Assembly (NCBI GenBank): GCA_025057575.1
Contig: JANXBO010000001.1
Coordinates: forward strand, 1 to 64,000
Source: Candidatus Caldisaccharidevorator malaysiensis
GTDB lineage: Bacteria > Armatimonadota > Fervidibacteria > Fervidibacterales > Fervidibacteraceae
Reading direction: 5' to 3'
DNA: 64,000 nucleotides
A model generated the notes under the pieces. That model had not been told where the DNA came from and did not search any database. It saw only the letters and a program-made list of their open reading frames with translations. Positions 52,289 to 61,859 of this stretch are shown one piece after another. How positions within the stretch are numbered: the first letter of the stretch is position 1; every line of letters begins with the position of its first letter. Made by a program: the position numbers and the translations under genes.

Positions 52289-53427
52289 TGACGCAACTTG
52301 GTGTGGATGTCTTCATAAGAGAGGAAACCCTCAAGGACCAGAAAATCGGTCTCTTGACGAATATGCTGGCGACGACCAGCAGCCTGACACCGACTTTGGA
52401 TGCGCTCTTGGACAATGGTTACCGCATCGTTAAAGTTTTTGTCCCCGAACACGGGCTTTGGGGCTGTGCTGCCGCCGGGGAGAAGGTCGCAGACGACTTT
52501 GACGAAGCAAGAAAGGTTCCCGCTGTGAGCCTCTACGGTGAACGCCTGAAACCGGACTCGTCTGACTTTGAAGGCTTGGACGCGCTCGTCATTGATCTGC
52601 CCGACATCGGTTGCCGTTTTTACACCTACGCCTGGACGATGACTTTTGTTCTGGAGCAAGCCCTTCAGTTGAGACTCCCCACCTTCGTTTTGGACCGACC
52701 CAATCCGATTGGAGGAATAGCGGTAGAAGGTCCTTGCCAGAAACAGATTTGGGGCAGTCTGGTTGGTCGCTTTCCGATTCCGATCCGACACGGGCTGACC
52801 ATCGGCGAGTTGGGTCTGTGGGCAGCCCGATTTTACCTAAAAGGCGATGCGAGTTTGCTCCAAGTGGTTCCCTGTGAAGGATGGACTCGGTCCGTGTGGT
52901 GGGAAGAGACGGGTCTGCCGTTCGTCCCGCCGTCACCGGCGATGCCCAGCCCGACGGCAGCCCTCGCTTACCCTGGCACTTGCCTCGTTGAAGGCACCAA
53001 TTTGTCTGAGGGAAGGGGAACCAGCAAGCCCTTTGAATGGATTGGGTCCCCCTTTGCCGACGAAACTCAGATGAGTGAACTTCTCAACAGCCTGTCCCTC
53101 CCAGGGGTCCGGTTCCGCCCCCATCGGTTCCTGCCGACAGCGTCCAAGCATTCGGGTTGCCTCTGTCGGGGAATTCAGATTCACATCTTGGATGCAAAGG
53201 TATTTCAGCCCGTGAGAACTGGTTTGTGTGTTCTGGCAGCCTTTAAGACCCTTTGTGGTCAACAATTTGCCTGGAGAGAGACAACCATAGATCGCCTGTG
53301 GGGAAGTGATGAGTTAAGGAGGGAGATGGATGCTGCTAAAGATCCAATGGCGACCGCCCTGGAATGGAATGTGGAACCGGATTCTTCTTATTGCGAACAG
53401 AGGCACCAGGTTTTGCTTTATAGTTGA
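52288..53427 (+). CDS. DUF1343 (NamZ-like exo-beta-N-acetylmuramidase family) protein
   Basis: 379 residues. Family segments include KIGLLTNMLATTSSLTPTLD, VFVPEHGLWG, IDLPDIGCRFYTYAWTM, VLDRPNPIGG and LVEGTNLSEGRGTSKPFEW. NamZ releases terminal MurNAc from peptidoglycan fragments. No signal peptide is seen, so it may act on imported muropeptides in the cytoplasm. ATG 52288 uses the last base of the preceding stop. Confidence 0.9.
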   Translation: MTQLGVDVFIREETLKDQKIGLLTNMLATTSSLTPTLDALLDNGYRIVKVFVPEHGLWGCAAAGEKVADDFDEARKVPAVSLYGERLKPDSSDFEGLDALVIDLPDIGCRFYTYAWTMTFVLEQALQLRLPTFVLDRPNPIGGIAVEGPCQKQIWGSLVGRFPIPIRHGLTIGELGLWAARFYLKGDASLLQVVPCEGWTRSVWWEETGLPFVPPSPAMPSPTAALAYPGTCLVEGTNLSEGRGTSKPFEWIGSPFADETQMSELLNSLSLPGVRFRPHRFLPTASKHSGCLCRGIQIHILDAKVFQPVRTGLCVLAAFKTLCGQQFAWRETTIDRLWGSDELRREMDAAKDPMATALEWNVEPDSSYCEQRHQVLLYS

Positions 53428-53508
53428 GGCGACGGTCTTTTTGACACAAAATGCAGTGGACCCAACGGGCAACCCATTGAAGGGCACGGTAGGCTGGGAG
53501 GCTCACTG

Positions 53509-54909
53509 ATGACGGCGTTGGAGTGGGGTGTTGGAGCGGGTGCCGTTGCGGGTGGGGCAGCGCCTTTGTTTTTCAAGAAGGCGCGGGTCTGGGACCGACA
53601 GATCAAAAGTCGCTATCTTTTCTGCTTTCTTTTGGCGATTGCCGGCTTTGTGGCGTGTTTGCCGCAAACAGCCCCGTTTCAACCAGGGCAGAAACTGGGC
53701 TTTGGTTGGTTACTGGGAATGACCCTTCTTTCTGTTTCCCAAATCGTCGGTTTATTAGGGCGGGAACTTTTAGCAGGCTTTCTGGGACTGGTGCCATTTG
53801 GTCTTGTTTTATGGCTTTTCGCCGGTGATCCTGTCCCTGCCCTATGCGGGCTGGCTGTCGCCTCCCTCCTGGTCGGGACCGTTCTCAGGTCCGAAACCGG
53901 TCTCTCCCCTTTCCCTTTTTTCATCCTTTCCATCAGCACGATCCTCGCCCGCCGTCATAGCACGCTGGCTGAGGACGTCTCTCCTCATTTTTTTCAAGCA
54001 ATACCCCTCGTTTTTTCTGTCATCGGCGTTCTTTGCCTTGGTGCCCGAAAAGGGTGGGAAACATACTGGAAGGGAGAAGCAAAACCGTTAGCGTTGCTGC
54101 TGCTGTCCCTGGCTCTTTTCTTCGTTTTTTTGCCTGTTGCAAAGAACTGGGCAGGCTCTTTCAACCTGTATCTGCCGGCTTTACTGGCAGGGGTGTCAGG
54201 AGCCCTGGTGCTGGGACTGGAACAGTCGGGGTTGATTGCCGTAGTGCCCATCGTGTGGACCAGCACTTTCGCCGCTGTTTTTACCGGTCTCTCCCTAACA
54301 GGTCCCGGTCCTCAATGGACGAGAGGCTTTGGGGTGAGTCTTCTCGCGCTCCTTATCTCCTGGTTTTCAGAAACAACCAAACACCGCTCCACAGGGCTTG
54401 TCCAGGGAAGCCTCTTACTGGCAGGAGTTTCCGCCTTTTACCTATTTGGGCAGATGCACGGGCGGATTTTGGCAGACCTGATGACCCACTACACTTTCGT
54501 TGGCTTTTTGATGGGAGCGTCAGGACATCTCCTCATCCAGTCTTGGACAAGGGATGACGAACGCCTCTTGCGCCCGCTGATGGGGCTGGTTTTTGCCGCT
54601 GCGCTGCCCCTGGTCGGCACCGGCGTGTGGGGTATTAAGGCAGGGACTGGGGTTTTTGCAGGAGCCATTCTGTCCTTGCTGTTTTCCTCGGACCCGAAGG
54701 GTGGACTTTTTACCCTGATGACTGGCATTTCCGCCATCATCTTTACCGATTGGGTTGCGCCCCTCTCGGACCTTCCCCGAAGCATCCGTCTCATCATTCT
54801 GATGGGGGTCTTGGTCGGTTTCCTTCTGATGGCGGGCATCGTTATGATCGGTGAGAGAAGAAGGGCGACGAAAGAGACGATGCCACAAAATTCAGCGTCC
54901 GGTCCCTAA
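53509..54909 (+). CDS. Uncharacterised polytopic membrane protein
   Basis: 466 residues, not recognised. About a dozen hydrophobic helices are spread over the length, for example YLFCFLLAIAGFVACL, LALLLLSLALFFVFL and IILMGVLVGFLLMAGIVMI. Many Gly residues and few charges inside the helices suggest a carrier or enzyme buried in the membrane. A GTGVWGIKAGTGVFAGAIL segment near residue 370 recalls DUF92-like proteins but not strongly. It stands between the DUF1343 and pcrA genes. Confidence 0.7.
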   Translation: MTALEWGVGAGAVAGGAAPLFFKKARVWDRQIKSRYLFCFLLAIAGFVACLPQTAPFQPGQKLGFGWLLGMTLLSVSQIVGLLGRELLAGFLGLVPFGLVLWLFAGDPVPALCGLAVASLLVGTVLRSETGLSPFPFFILSISTILARRHSTLAEDVSPHFFQAIPLVFSVIGVLCLGARKGWETYWKGEAKPLALLLLSLALFFVFLPVAKNWAGSFNLYLPALLAGVSGALVLGLEQSGLIAVVPIVWTSTFAAVFTGLSLTGPGPQWTRGFGVSLLALLISWFSETTKHRSTGLVQGSLLLAGVSAFYLFGQMHGRILADLMTHYTFVGFLMGASGHLLIQSWTRDDERLLRPLMGLVFAAALPLVGTGVWGIKAGTGVFAGAILSLLFSSDPKGGLFTLMTGISAIIFTDWVAPLSDLPRSIRLIILMGVLVGFLLMAGIVMIGERRRATKETMPQNSASGP

Positions 54910-54956
54910 ATCATCAGAACCTCAACAGGGAAAAACTTCAACAAGAGGGTGCGACA

Positions 54957-57248
54957 TTGGAACCAGAGTGGTTGAGAAGAGAACTGGACGACAATCAGTT
55001 AGAAGCCGTGACGGCAGATGACGGACCAATTTTGGTCTTTGCCGGAGCCGGCAGTGGCAAGACGAGGGTCCTGACCTACCGCATCGCCTATCTGCTGACC
55101 TGCCGGAATGTCCCTGCGCACCGAATAATGGCGGTCACTTTTACCAACAAAGCAGCCAAAGAGATGCGCCAGAGGCTGGAACAATTGGTGGGCAATCTGT
55201 TCCAACCCGCTTGGGTCGGCACCTTTCACGCTGTCTGCACTCGGATGCTCCGGCTTCACGGTCACAGCATCGGACTGCCCAAAGACTTCGTCATCTACGA
55301 CGAAGAGGACCAACTCAGTCTCGTCAAGAGAATCCTGAAGGAAAAAGACATTGATCCCAACCAGTTTCCGCCTCCCGCCATCCTTTCTGCCATCGGAGCA
55401 GCAAAAGAACAGCAAGTAACCCCAGAAGAATTGGCGGAGATCGTGGAAAACCCTTTTCAAGAAACGGTCGCCAAGGTCTATCGTGATTACCAAACCCGGC
55501 TGCAAGAAGCCAAGGCGGTGGACTTTGATGATCTTCTGTGGCTCGCACTCAGGATGCTGGAAGAGAAGCCTGAGGTCGCTGACTACTATCAGTCCCGTTT
55601 CCTTCATATCCTCGTAGACGAGTATCAGGATGTCAATCGCACCCAGCATCAACTAACGATGCTGTTGGCGGCGCAGCATCGTAACTTGTTTTTGGTCGGC
55701 GACGATGATCAAAGTATCTACAGTTGGAGGGGATCGGATGTCCGACTAATGCTGGAGGTCAGGAACCACTTCCCCGACCTCCGAGTTTTTGTCTTAACCA
55801 ACAACTACCGGTCCACCCAGGTCATCTTGGACGCCGCTTGGTATGTCATCAAGAGAAATATCCACCGGCAAGAGAAGAGGCTTCGTGCCGTCCGACCGGC
55901 AGGAGAGCCCTTGATCCTGTTCCGTGCCCAGGACGATCGAGAAGAGGCTGCTTTTGTCGCTGCGACGATCATTGACCTTGTGAAGCAAGGTGCCAACCGC
56001 TACTCGGACTTTGCTGTCATCTACCGCATCAACGCTCAGTCCCGCCCCTTTGAAGAAGTTTTTGTTCGGTGGGGTATTCCTTACCGAGTCGTCGGTGCCC
56101 TTCGGTTCTACGAAAGAAAAGAGGTTCGGGACATCATTGCTTACCTTCGGCTGTTGTTTAACCCTGCCGACCAGGTCAGTCTCCTTCGGATCATCAACAC
56201 CCCTCCGAGGGGCATCGGCGAGCAAACGATGAGCAGGATTCAGGAACTTGCCTCCCTTAAGGGACTGCCGCTCGGCGTTGCGATTTTTGCAGACGATTTG
56301 TTACCTTCACTGCCGCCTCGACAGAGGGGCGGGCTAATGCGATTCCGACAGTTGATGGAGCGGCTCCGTCAAGGATTGAACGAATGGAAATTGTCAGAAC
56401 TCATCCAGGCAATTGTTGAGTTGACCGACTACGACGAATATGTCCGCAAGGCGGAAGGGGACTTGGTTGGGCAGGAACGGATGTCCAACATTCTCCAGTT
56501 GGCGACCGCTGCGGAACAGGCGTTTGGGGATGAACCTGCTGCCCAATCCCTCCCCCGCTTTCTTGAGCAGATCGCCCTCCTGTCACCTCAAGATGCCGCT
56601 GACTGGAGAGGTGACCTGGTCAGTTTGATCACCGCCCACAGCGCTAAAGGTCTTGAATTTCCCATTGTCTTCGTGACCGGATTGGAGGAAGGTCTTTTTC
56701 CCCATTCCCGAAGCCTTGATGATCCTTTCCAGTTGGAGGAAGAGAGGCGCCTCTTCTATGTCGCTCTGACCCGCGCCAAGGACAGAGTCTATGTCACTTA
56801 CGCCCAGAGACGGGGCTTTTCCACTGGGCGATGGGGAGAGAGCCGGTTCGCTCTCACCGATTTGTCCCGATTTCTTTTGGAACTACCCTCGGCACTCGTC
56901 GTGGAATGGAGAGGTGTGCCGACAGCCCAGGGGCTCATCCCGATGCCCTCGCCCCCAACGGCTGCCCCTCGCACTCCCGTCAGCGACTGGTCAAAAGTGC
57001 TCCAACCCGTTTCGCCATCGCTTCCTCAACCGATAAGAGCTTCCGAGCCAGGACAGTCCCCAGCGCAGGGACCGTTTCCGGTAAAGACAGGAGCGCGCGT
57101 CCGCCATCGGGACTTTGGCATCGGAAAGGTCATCGCCGTCGCTGCTGATAGGCGACTGCTGACCATCCTCGTCCAGTTTGACGATCCCTCGGTCGGACTG
57201 AAGAGATTGGCTTTGGATATGGCACCGATTGAAATTTTGTCCGATTGA
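54957..57248 (+). CDS. pcrA: ATP-dependent DNA helicase PcrA/UvrD
   Basis: 763 residues. SF1A motifs appear in order: FAGAGSGKTRVL (Walker A), TFTNKAAKEM, VDEYQDVN (DExx), VGDDDQSIYSWRG, TNNYRSTQ, TAHSAKGLEFPIVF and RLFYVALTRAKD. The C-terminus has the PcrA-type GARVRHRDFGIGKVI Tudor-like tail. It unwinds DNA 3' to 5' in nucleotide excision and mismatch repair and clears proteins from DNA. It starts with TTG 54957. Confidence 0.96.
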   Translation: MEPEWLRRELDDNQLEAVTADDGPILVFAGAGSGKTRVLTYRIAYLLTCRNVPAHRIMAVTFTNKAAKEMRQRLEQLVGNLFQPAWVGTFHAVCTRMLRLHGHSIGLPKDFVIYDEEDQLSLVKRILKEKDIDPNQFPPPAILSAIGAAKEQQVTPEELAEIVENPFQETVAKVYRDYQTRLQEAKAVDFDDLLWLALRMLEEKPEVADYYQSRFLHILVDEYQDVNRTQHQLTMLLAAQHRNLFLVGDDDQSIYSWRGSDVRLMLEVRNHFPDLRVFVLTNNYRSTQVILDAAWYVIKRNIHRQEKRLRAVRPAGEPLILFRAQDDREEAAFVAATIIDLVKQGANRYSDFAVIYRINAQSRPFEEVFVRWGIPYRVVGALRFYERKEVRDIIAYLRLLFNPADQVSLLRIINTPPRGIGEQTMSRIQELASLKGLPLGVAIFADDLLPSLPPRQRGGLMRFRQLMERLRQGLNEWKLSELIQAIVELTDYDEYVRKAEGDLVGQERMSNILQLATAAEQAFGDEPAAQSLPRFLEQIALLSPQDAADWRGDLVSLITAHSAKGLEFPIVFVTGLEEGLFPHSRSLDDPFQLEEERRLFYVALTRAKDRVYVTYAQRRGFSTGRWGESRFALTDLSRFLLELPSALVVEWRGVPTAQGLIPMPSPPTAAPRTPVSDWSKVLQPVSPSLPQPIRASEPGQSPAQGPFPVKTGARVRHRDFGIGKVIAVAADRRLLTILVQFDDPSVGLKRLALDMAPIEILSD

Positions 57249-57444
57249 CTTCTTCGTAAGGGCTGGGCACCGTTCATTGGCCAACTAATTGCCTTCACAA
57301 CTCTCTTGTGGCTAATAACCAACAATGGCTGCTTGGTCTGTCCATCAGGCGTTGCCTACTGATTGGTCCTGCGATAGCATCAATGTTGCTGAGTTGAAGA
57401 GTTCTTCTGAAAGCACCGAAGAGAGACACTGCTAAAAGTCAGAG

Positions 57445-58455
57445 ATGAAACCGTTAGCAGAGTCGGAGATAAAAGAACTGGAATCGGTAGCCCGCATTGG
57501 TGCGGTCCGAAAGGTGATCACCGACGAACTGTCCAAGGTAATCGTCGGTCAGGCGACAGTCATTGAACACCTAATGATCGCCCTTTTGGCGAGGGGTCAT
57601 TGCCTTTTGATCGGAGTGCCGGGGCTCGCCAAGACTTTGCTGGTTAGCAGCCTTGCCCGCGTGCTGGACCTTTCCTTCCGAAGAATCCAATTTACCCCTG
57701 ACCTGATGCCCAGCGACATTATGGGCGCCGATGTCCTTCAAGAGGATCCTGACACGGGGCGGCGGCGGTTTGAGTTTTCTCCCGGACCGATCTTTGCGAA
57801 CATTATCTTGGCAGATGAAATCAATCGGGCACCGCCAAAAACCCAGTCCGCCCTTTTAGAAGCGATGCAGGAAGGTCGGGTGACGGTGGGCGGACACACC
57901 TATCCCCTTCCCCAGCCCTTTTTCGTCTTAGCCACCCAAAACCCCATTGAGATGGAAGGAACCTACCCCCTTCCGGAAGCCCAACTGGACCGCTTTCTCT
58001 TCAGCGTCGTGATGGATTATCCGACAGAAGAAGAGGAGGAGGAGATCGTCCAGTTGACCACATCGGCGTATACGCCGGAACTTGCCGTCGTGATGGGTCG
58101 TGATGAGTTTATGGAAGCCCAGTCGTTGGTCCGGCGAGTGCCCGTGCCGGACCGAGTCGCTAAATATGCCGTAGAACTGGTTCGGCGGAGCCGACCGCAG
58201 GACAAGGGGGCTTTGGATTTTATCCGGCAGTGGGTTCAATGGGGGGCGGGTCCCAGAGCCTCTCAGAGCCTCATTTTGGCTGCCAAAGCCAGAGCCCTTC
58301 TGCACGGAAGGACCACACCAACCTGTGCCGATGTGCGGGCATTAGCCAATCCCGTCTTGAGACACCGGCTGGTCCTGAACTTCGCCGCCGAAGCAGAGGG
58401 TCTGACGACCGACCAGATCGTTGAGCAGCTGGTCCAATCGGTCCCCGAGCCGTAA
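57445..58455 (+). CDS. MoxR family AAA ATPase
   Basis: 336 residues. Walker A is LIGVPGLAKTLL; Walker B is NIILADEINRAPPK; sensor 1 lies in VLATQNPIEMEGTYPLPEAQ. MoxR proteins act as chaperones with VWA and DUF58 proteins; those two partners are encoded at 21758-24459, 33 kb away. A 196-base gap upstream shows no recognisable promoter or RNA. ATG 57445. Confidence 0.95.
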   Translation: MKPLAESEIKELESVARIGAVRKVITDELSKVIVGQATVIEHLMIALLARGHCLLIGVPGLAKTLLVSSLARVLDLSFRRIQFTPDLMPSDIMGADVLQEDPDTGRRRFEFSPGPIFANIILADEINRAPPKTQSALLEAMQEGRVTVGGHTYPLPQPFFVLATQNPIEMEGTYPLPEAQLDRFLFSVVMDYPTEEEEEEIVQLTTSAYTPELAVVMGRDEFMEAQSLVRRVPVPDRVAKYAVELVRRSRPQDKGALDFIRQWVQWGAGPRASQSLILAAKARALLHGRTTPTCADVRALANPVLRHRLVLNFAAEAEGLTTDQIVEQLVQSVPEP

Positions 58456-58464
58456 CCCCACTTG

Positions 58465-59301
58465 TCAGGCAAAGGTCTCCCAGGCGATGCGGACGGCTGA
58501 CAAAGCAATAAAAGCGGCGAGTAGTTGCCGAAGGAGTCGCTGAGGGGTTCGGATGCTCAAAAGACCGCCAAACTGACTCCCCGGTATGACGCCAAGGATC
58601 AGGGCAAGGGCAAGGTCCAAAGGGATCTGACCCGTTCCCAGTTTTCCGATAAACCCCGCGACCGCCGAAAAGAAGACGATTCCCAAGGAACTGCCGATGA
58701 CGACCCTTAGGGGTAATTTGAGAAGGTGCAGCATCAGCGGAATCAGGATAAAGGCACTTCCCTGCCCGACCAGACCGCCGAGGAAGCCGGCAAGAGAGGC
58801 ACACAGGACACCTAACGGTTTTGAAAAGGTCACTTTTTGAGCGGTCATCGGAGCAGATTCTTCCCTCTTGGGCGTCAGCATCAAGGCAGCAGCAAGAAGG
58901 GCCAGAGCAGCAAAGATGATCCGCAAAAGGTCGTCGGAGACGAAGCGAGAAAGGATTCCCCCTGCAAGAGCCGAGATGCCGATAGAAGATCCCAGCCACA
59001 CGACCAAGTCTCTATTGACCATCTGGAACCGACGATGGACCAAGACTCCGGTCAAACTTGCCGCCAGCCCTTGCACGATGGTCAGACCGGTTACCTCCTT
59101 CATCCCCAAAGGGTCCAAATGGAACAGGTTGGGGGAAAAGATAAGAAGGGGCGCCAGAAGAACGCCGCCCCCAATGCCGATGAGACCCGACAAAAATCCC
59201 ACTACCAGACCGAGGCAGAAAACCAGGATAAGCAAGGGCGCCTCTCCGAATAAACTCTGAGTTTGGGACCTCCTTAGAAAGACTATAAACCATTTTGACA
59301 A
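58465..59301 (-). CDS. TSUP family membrane transporter (TauE/SafE)
   Basis: 278 residues with about eight helices. Typical segments are GLVVGFLSGLIGIGGGVLLA and GFLGGLVGQGSAFILIPLML, the two Gly-rich repeats of this family. It exports or imports sulfonates, sulfite or related anions. The first 20 residues (MSKWFIVFLRRSQTQSLFGE) may not belong; a later start is possible and would free the promoter of the divergent gene at 59347. Confidence 0.88.
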   Translation of the reverse strand: MSKWFIVFLRRSQTQSLFGEAPLLILVFCLGLVVGFLSGLIGIGGGVLLAPLLIFSPNLFHLDPLGMKEVTGLTIVQGLAASLTGVLVHRRFQMVNRDLVVWLGSSIGISALAGGILSRFVSDDLLRIIFAALALLAAALMLTPKREESAPMTAQKVTFSKPLGVLCASLAGFLGGLVGQGSAFILIPLMLHLLKLPLRVVIGSSLGIVFFSAVAGFIGKLGTGQIPLDLALALILGVIPGSQFGGLLSIRTPQRLLRQLLAAFIALSAVRIAWETFA

Positions 59302-59321
59302 GCCAGTTAAGGTGATATACT
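59295..59321 (+). promoter_or_regulatory. Candidate promoter for the lipoprotein-like gene at 59347
   Basis: TTGACA at 59295-59300 and TATACT at 59316-59321, spaced 15 bases (slightly short). They lie 26 bases before the ATG and over the first codons annotated for the divergent TSUP gene. Confidence 0.4.
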
Positions 59322-59346
59322 CTTATGAACGGGAATATCGGAACAT

Positions 59347-60087
59347 ATGGAGCAAAAGCCCTTGGTAACAGGAAGGCGGCGCTGGCTGATTGCTCTTGGC
59401 GGTGCGGCGTTAGGATGCGGCGGAAATGGTGGGAGGAGTTTGCCCCCTCCTGACCTGACCTTGACCGGTGATGAAACTTCGGATCTTCAGCGGGTGCAAG
59501 CCCAATGGAGCAGGCTGAGTCAGATCGCCCAGCAAGGAAATGGCACGATCCGGATTGGCATTTCAGACGGCAGAGCCAACAGAGTGATCGGTCTTTCCCT
59601 CGTAACCGGCGGAGCCGCCTCTTATCCCCACTGTCGCATCATCCGAGAATGGGACGGGCAGGCGATGAACTTCGTTTGGGGCTGGAAGGGGTGGGGACCA
59701 TCCATCATCCTCGCCGATGATCGGGGCAATCAATTGGTGGTCAATGGGCAGCCGGTGGAGGTCGGATTTGGGGATGTGGGGGGAAGGAATAGCCGCCAAG
59801 CCTTGGACCTGATCGGCACGGGGATAAAAGTCGCCGCCGTGGCGTTGGCTATTTGGCTTGGGGCTCAGATCGGTCGGGGTTTCCTGGCGGCGGTGGCTTT
59901 CTTGGCGTTCAACTTGGCTGTTTTGGGTCTTTTGGCAGCATCAGCCGGCGTTTTGTTGCCGGCGATTCGCTTCATCCTTGAAAGAATCAGTTGGCAGGAT
60001 GTGGCGAACTTCTTTGAATCAACCCTTCAACAGATGATCCAGTTGTTCCGGGAAGTGCAGGCGCTTTTGGTCAGGCTGCTATCCTGA
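59347..60087 (+). CDS. Putative lipoprotein with C-terminal membrane helices, unknown function
   Basis: 246 residues, not recognised. The N-terminus RRRWLIALGGAALGCGGNGG is a lipoprotein-type signal with twin Arg and lipobox LGC. A globular middle part follows (GTIRIGISDGRANRVIGLSL ... WDGQAMNFVWGWKGWGP). Two long hydrophobic helices (about 150-205) and an amphipathic tail end the protein. A lipidated N-terminus together with internal helices is unusual. Confidence 0.68.
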   Translation: MEQKPLVTGRRRWLIALGGAALGCGGNGGRSLPPPDLTLTGDETSDLQRVQAQWSRLSQIAQQGNGTIRIGISDGRANRVIGLSLVTGGAASYPHCRIIREWDGQAMNFVWGWKGWGPSIILADDRGNQLVVNGQPVEVGFGDVGGRNSRQALDLIGTGIKVAAVALAIWLGAQIGRGFLAAVAFLAFNLAVLGLLAASAGVLLPAIRFILERISWQDVANFFESTLQQMIQLFREVQALLVRLLS

Positions 60088-60143
60088 AGAACGCCCCGAT
60101 TTATCGTCGCCTGTTTAAGATCCCGTGCGCCATTCCTTCCTGT

Positions 60144-60149
60144 TATCAT
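60144..60149 (+). promoter_or_regulatory. Candidate extended -10 for the APC permease gene
   Basis: TG-T-TATCAT at 60141-60149 resembles an extended -10; no clear -35 is seen. It lies 43 bases before the GTG start. Confidence 0.3.
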
Positions 60150-60191
60150 AGTAGGTCCGGAAATGCGTCAGGAAGGTGACTGGCAAGTTCC

Positions 60192-61736
60192 GTGGCAGGA
60201 GAGACAAAGGTCAAACTACGGCGGGAAGTAACACCCTGGGGCTGCTTTTGCTGGGGCTATGCCGATGTCGGCGCCGATGTGTATGTAGCACTGGGTCTGG
60301 TAATGGCAGCGGCTCAGGGTGCCACGCCCCTGGCGTTCTTAATCGCAGGAATTGTTTACATTTTTGTGGGTCTTGCCCATACCGAATTGGCGGCTGCCTA
60401 TCCTGTTGCCGGCGGTGGGCAGTATTTTACTTTGCGGGGGTTGGGTGACTTTTGGGGATTAATTGCCGGTGCTGCCCTAATGTTGGACTACACCATTGAC
60501 GTCGCTCTCTTCGCTATGGCATCCGCCGGTTACATCAACTTTTTTTTCCCGCAGATTCGTGAGTATGCGACCACGATCGGACCTTTTGAGGGCGTCAACC
60601 TTATCTGGATGGTTCAGACCCTTGGTCTAATCGTCCTGCTGACTTTCCTCAATATCAAGGGCATTCGAGAATCTTCCCTTTTTAATGCCATTTTAGGCGC
60701 AATGGATATGGTCCTGGAAGCCAGTATCATTGTCATCGGTTTTGCCTTTGCCTGGAATCCTGAGATGTTCCTTCAGCAGTGGACGAACCACTTCCCTTCT
60801 ACTTATGATCTTTTGTATGGGGTCAGCATCGCCGTTATCTCTTATGTAGGTTTGGAATCCATCTCTCAGGCTGCGGAGGAGACGGTTCGTCCTTCTGCTG
60901 TCATTCCGCGCACCTCTCTGGCGTTGATCGTTGCCGTCGTCCTCTTCGCCCTTCTCTTCCCGACTCTGTCGTTAGGCGTGGTCCCGGTGGACGAATTGGC
61001 TAAGCGGGAAGGCGATCCGGTCGCCCTCTTAGCCAGCCGCCTTCCCATCGTCGGGTTTCTCGCTGGTCCGATCGCTGCGGTCTTGGCTGCCACGATCGTT
61101 CTCATTTCCGCTAACACAGGCGTGATGGGCTACAGCCGGCTGGCTTACAGTATGTCCGAATACGGTCTGATCAGTCCTTGGCTCTCTTATGTTCACCCCA
61201 AATTCCGAACACCGGTTCGGTCCATCCTTTTCTTTTCTGCGGTCGCTGCGATCCAGGCGATTTTCGCTTTTCTGAGCGGCAAGGCAATGCACACGATGGC
61301 GAACCTTTATGCTTTTGGTGCGATGCTTGCTTACTTGATGGCGTCGTTGGCTCTGATCGCTCTTCGGATCAAGGAGCCCGAGACACCACGCCCCTACTGG
61401 ACCCCTTTAAACATTCGGTGGAATGGTCGCAAAATTCCAATTCCGGGTCTTCTTGCCGTCCTCGGGTGCACGGGGATGCTGATTATAGTCCTGTGGACCC
61501 ACGAATTGGCCCGCATCTTTGGTCCCCTGTGGATTGCCGCTTGGGTGGGCTACTACTTATGGTATCGCCGACAGCAAGGGAAAAGTCTCTTCGGATCTGA
61601 GGTTCGGGATTGGGATCAGCAGCATCTCGCTGTCCTCCAAGAGACCGGAGAATGGGAACTTCTGGAGCAATTCAAACTCCAATTGGAGAGAAAAAGTCGT
61701 CAGCAAAAATCCGCCTCCATCCGATCAGCACCGTGA
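60192..61736 (+). CDS. APC family amino acid permease
   Basis: 514 residues with about 12 helices. The N-terminus WGCFCWGYADVGADVYVALG and AAAYPVAGGGQYFTLRGLGD are APC superfamily substrate and unwound-helix regions. GYVGLESISQ-like SYVGLESISQAAEETVRPS is the helix 6 to 7 motif. It should import amino acids or related amines by proton or sodium coupling. It starts with GTG 60192; cstA follows, so both may serve peptide or amino acid use. Confidence 0.93.
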   Translation: MAGETKVKLRREVTPWGCFCWGYADVGADVYVALGLVMAAAQGATPLAFLIAGIVYIFVGLAHTELAAAYPVAGGGQYFTLRGLGDFWGLIAGAALMLDYTIDVALFAMASAGYINFFFPQIREYATTIGPFEGVNLIWMVQTLGLIVLLTFLNIKGIRESSLFNAILGAMDMVLEASIIVIGFAFAWNPEMFLQQWTNHFPSTYDLLYGVSIAVISYVGLESISQAAEETVRPSAVIPRTSLALIVAVVLFALLFPTLSLGVVPVDELAKREGDPVALLASRLPIVGFLAGPIAAVLAATIVLISANTGVMGYSRLAYSMSEYGLISPWLSYVHPKFRTPVRSILFFSAVAAIQAIFAFLSGKAMHTMANLYAFGAMLAYLMASLALIALRIKEPETPRPYWTPLNIRWNGRKIPIPGLLAVLGCTGMLIIVLWTHELARIFGPLWIAAWVGYYLWYRRQQGKSLFGSEVRDWDQQHLAVLQETGEWELLEQFKLQLERKSRQQKSASIRSAP

Positions 61737-61859
61737 CCCATCTCTTGGCGAACCCCGTTTTACAACATTTTAAAATCTATTTCTAAATCGGGAGGTGCCT
61801 TTTTAAGAGGGTCCTCCTGATGCGCTCAGAGAAAAAAATGAAGTGAGGGGCTGTGCCAT

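Noticed and set aside
57249-57444. A small RNA or riboswitch in the gap before moxR
   Set aside because: Only short, weak inverted repeats (for example GAAGAGTTCTTC) are visible and no known motif fits.
61786-61832. A riboswitch or terminator before cstA (GGAGG ... CCTCC)
   Set aside because: The stem is five bases with a long loop and no conserved riboswitch core could be recognised.
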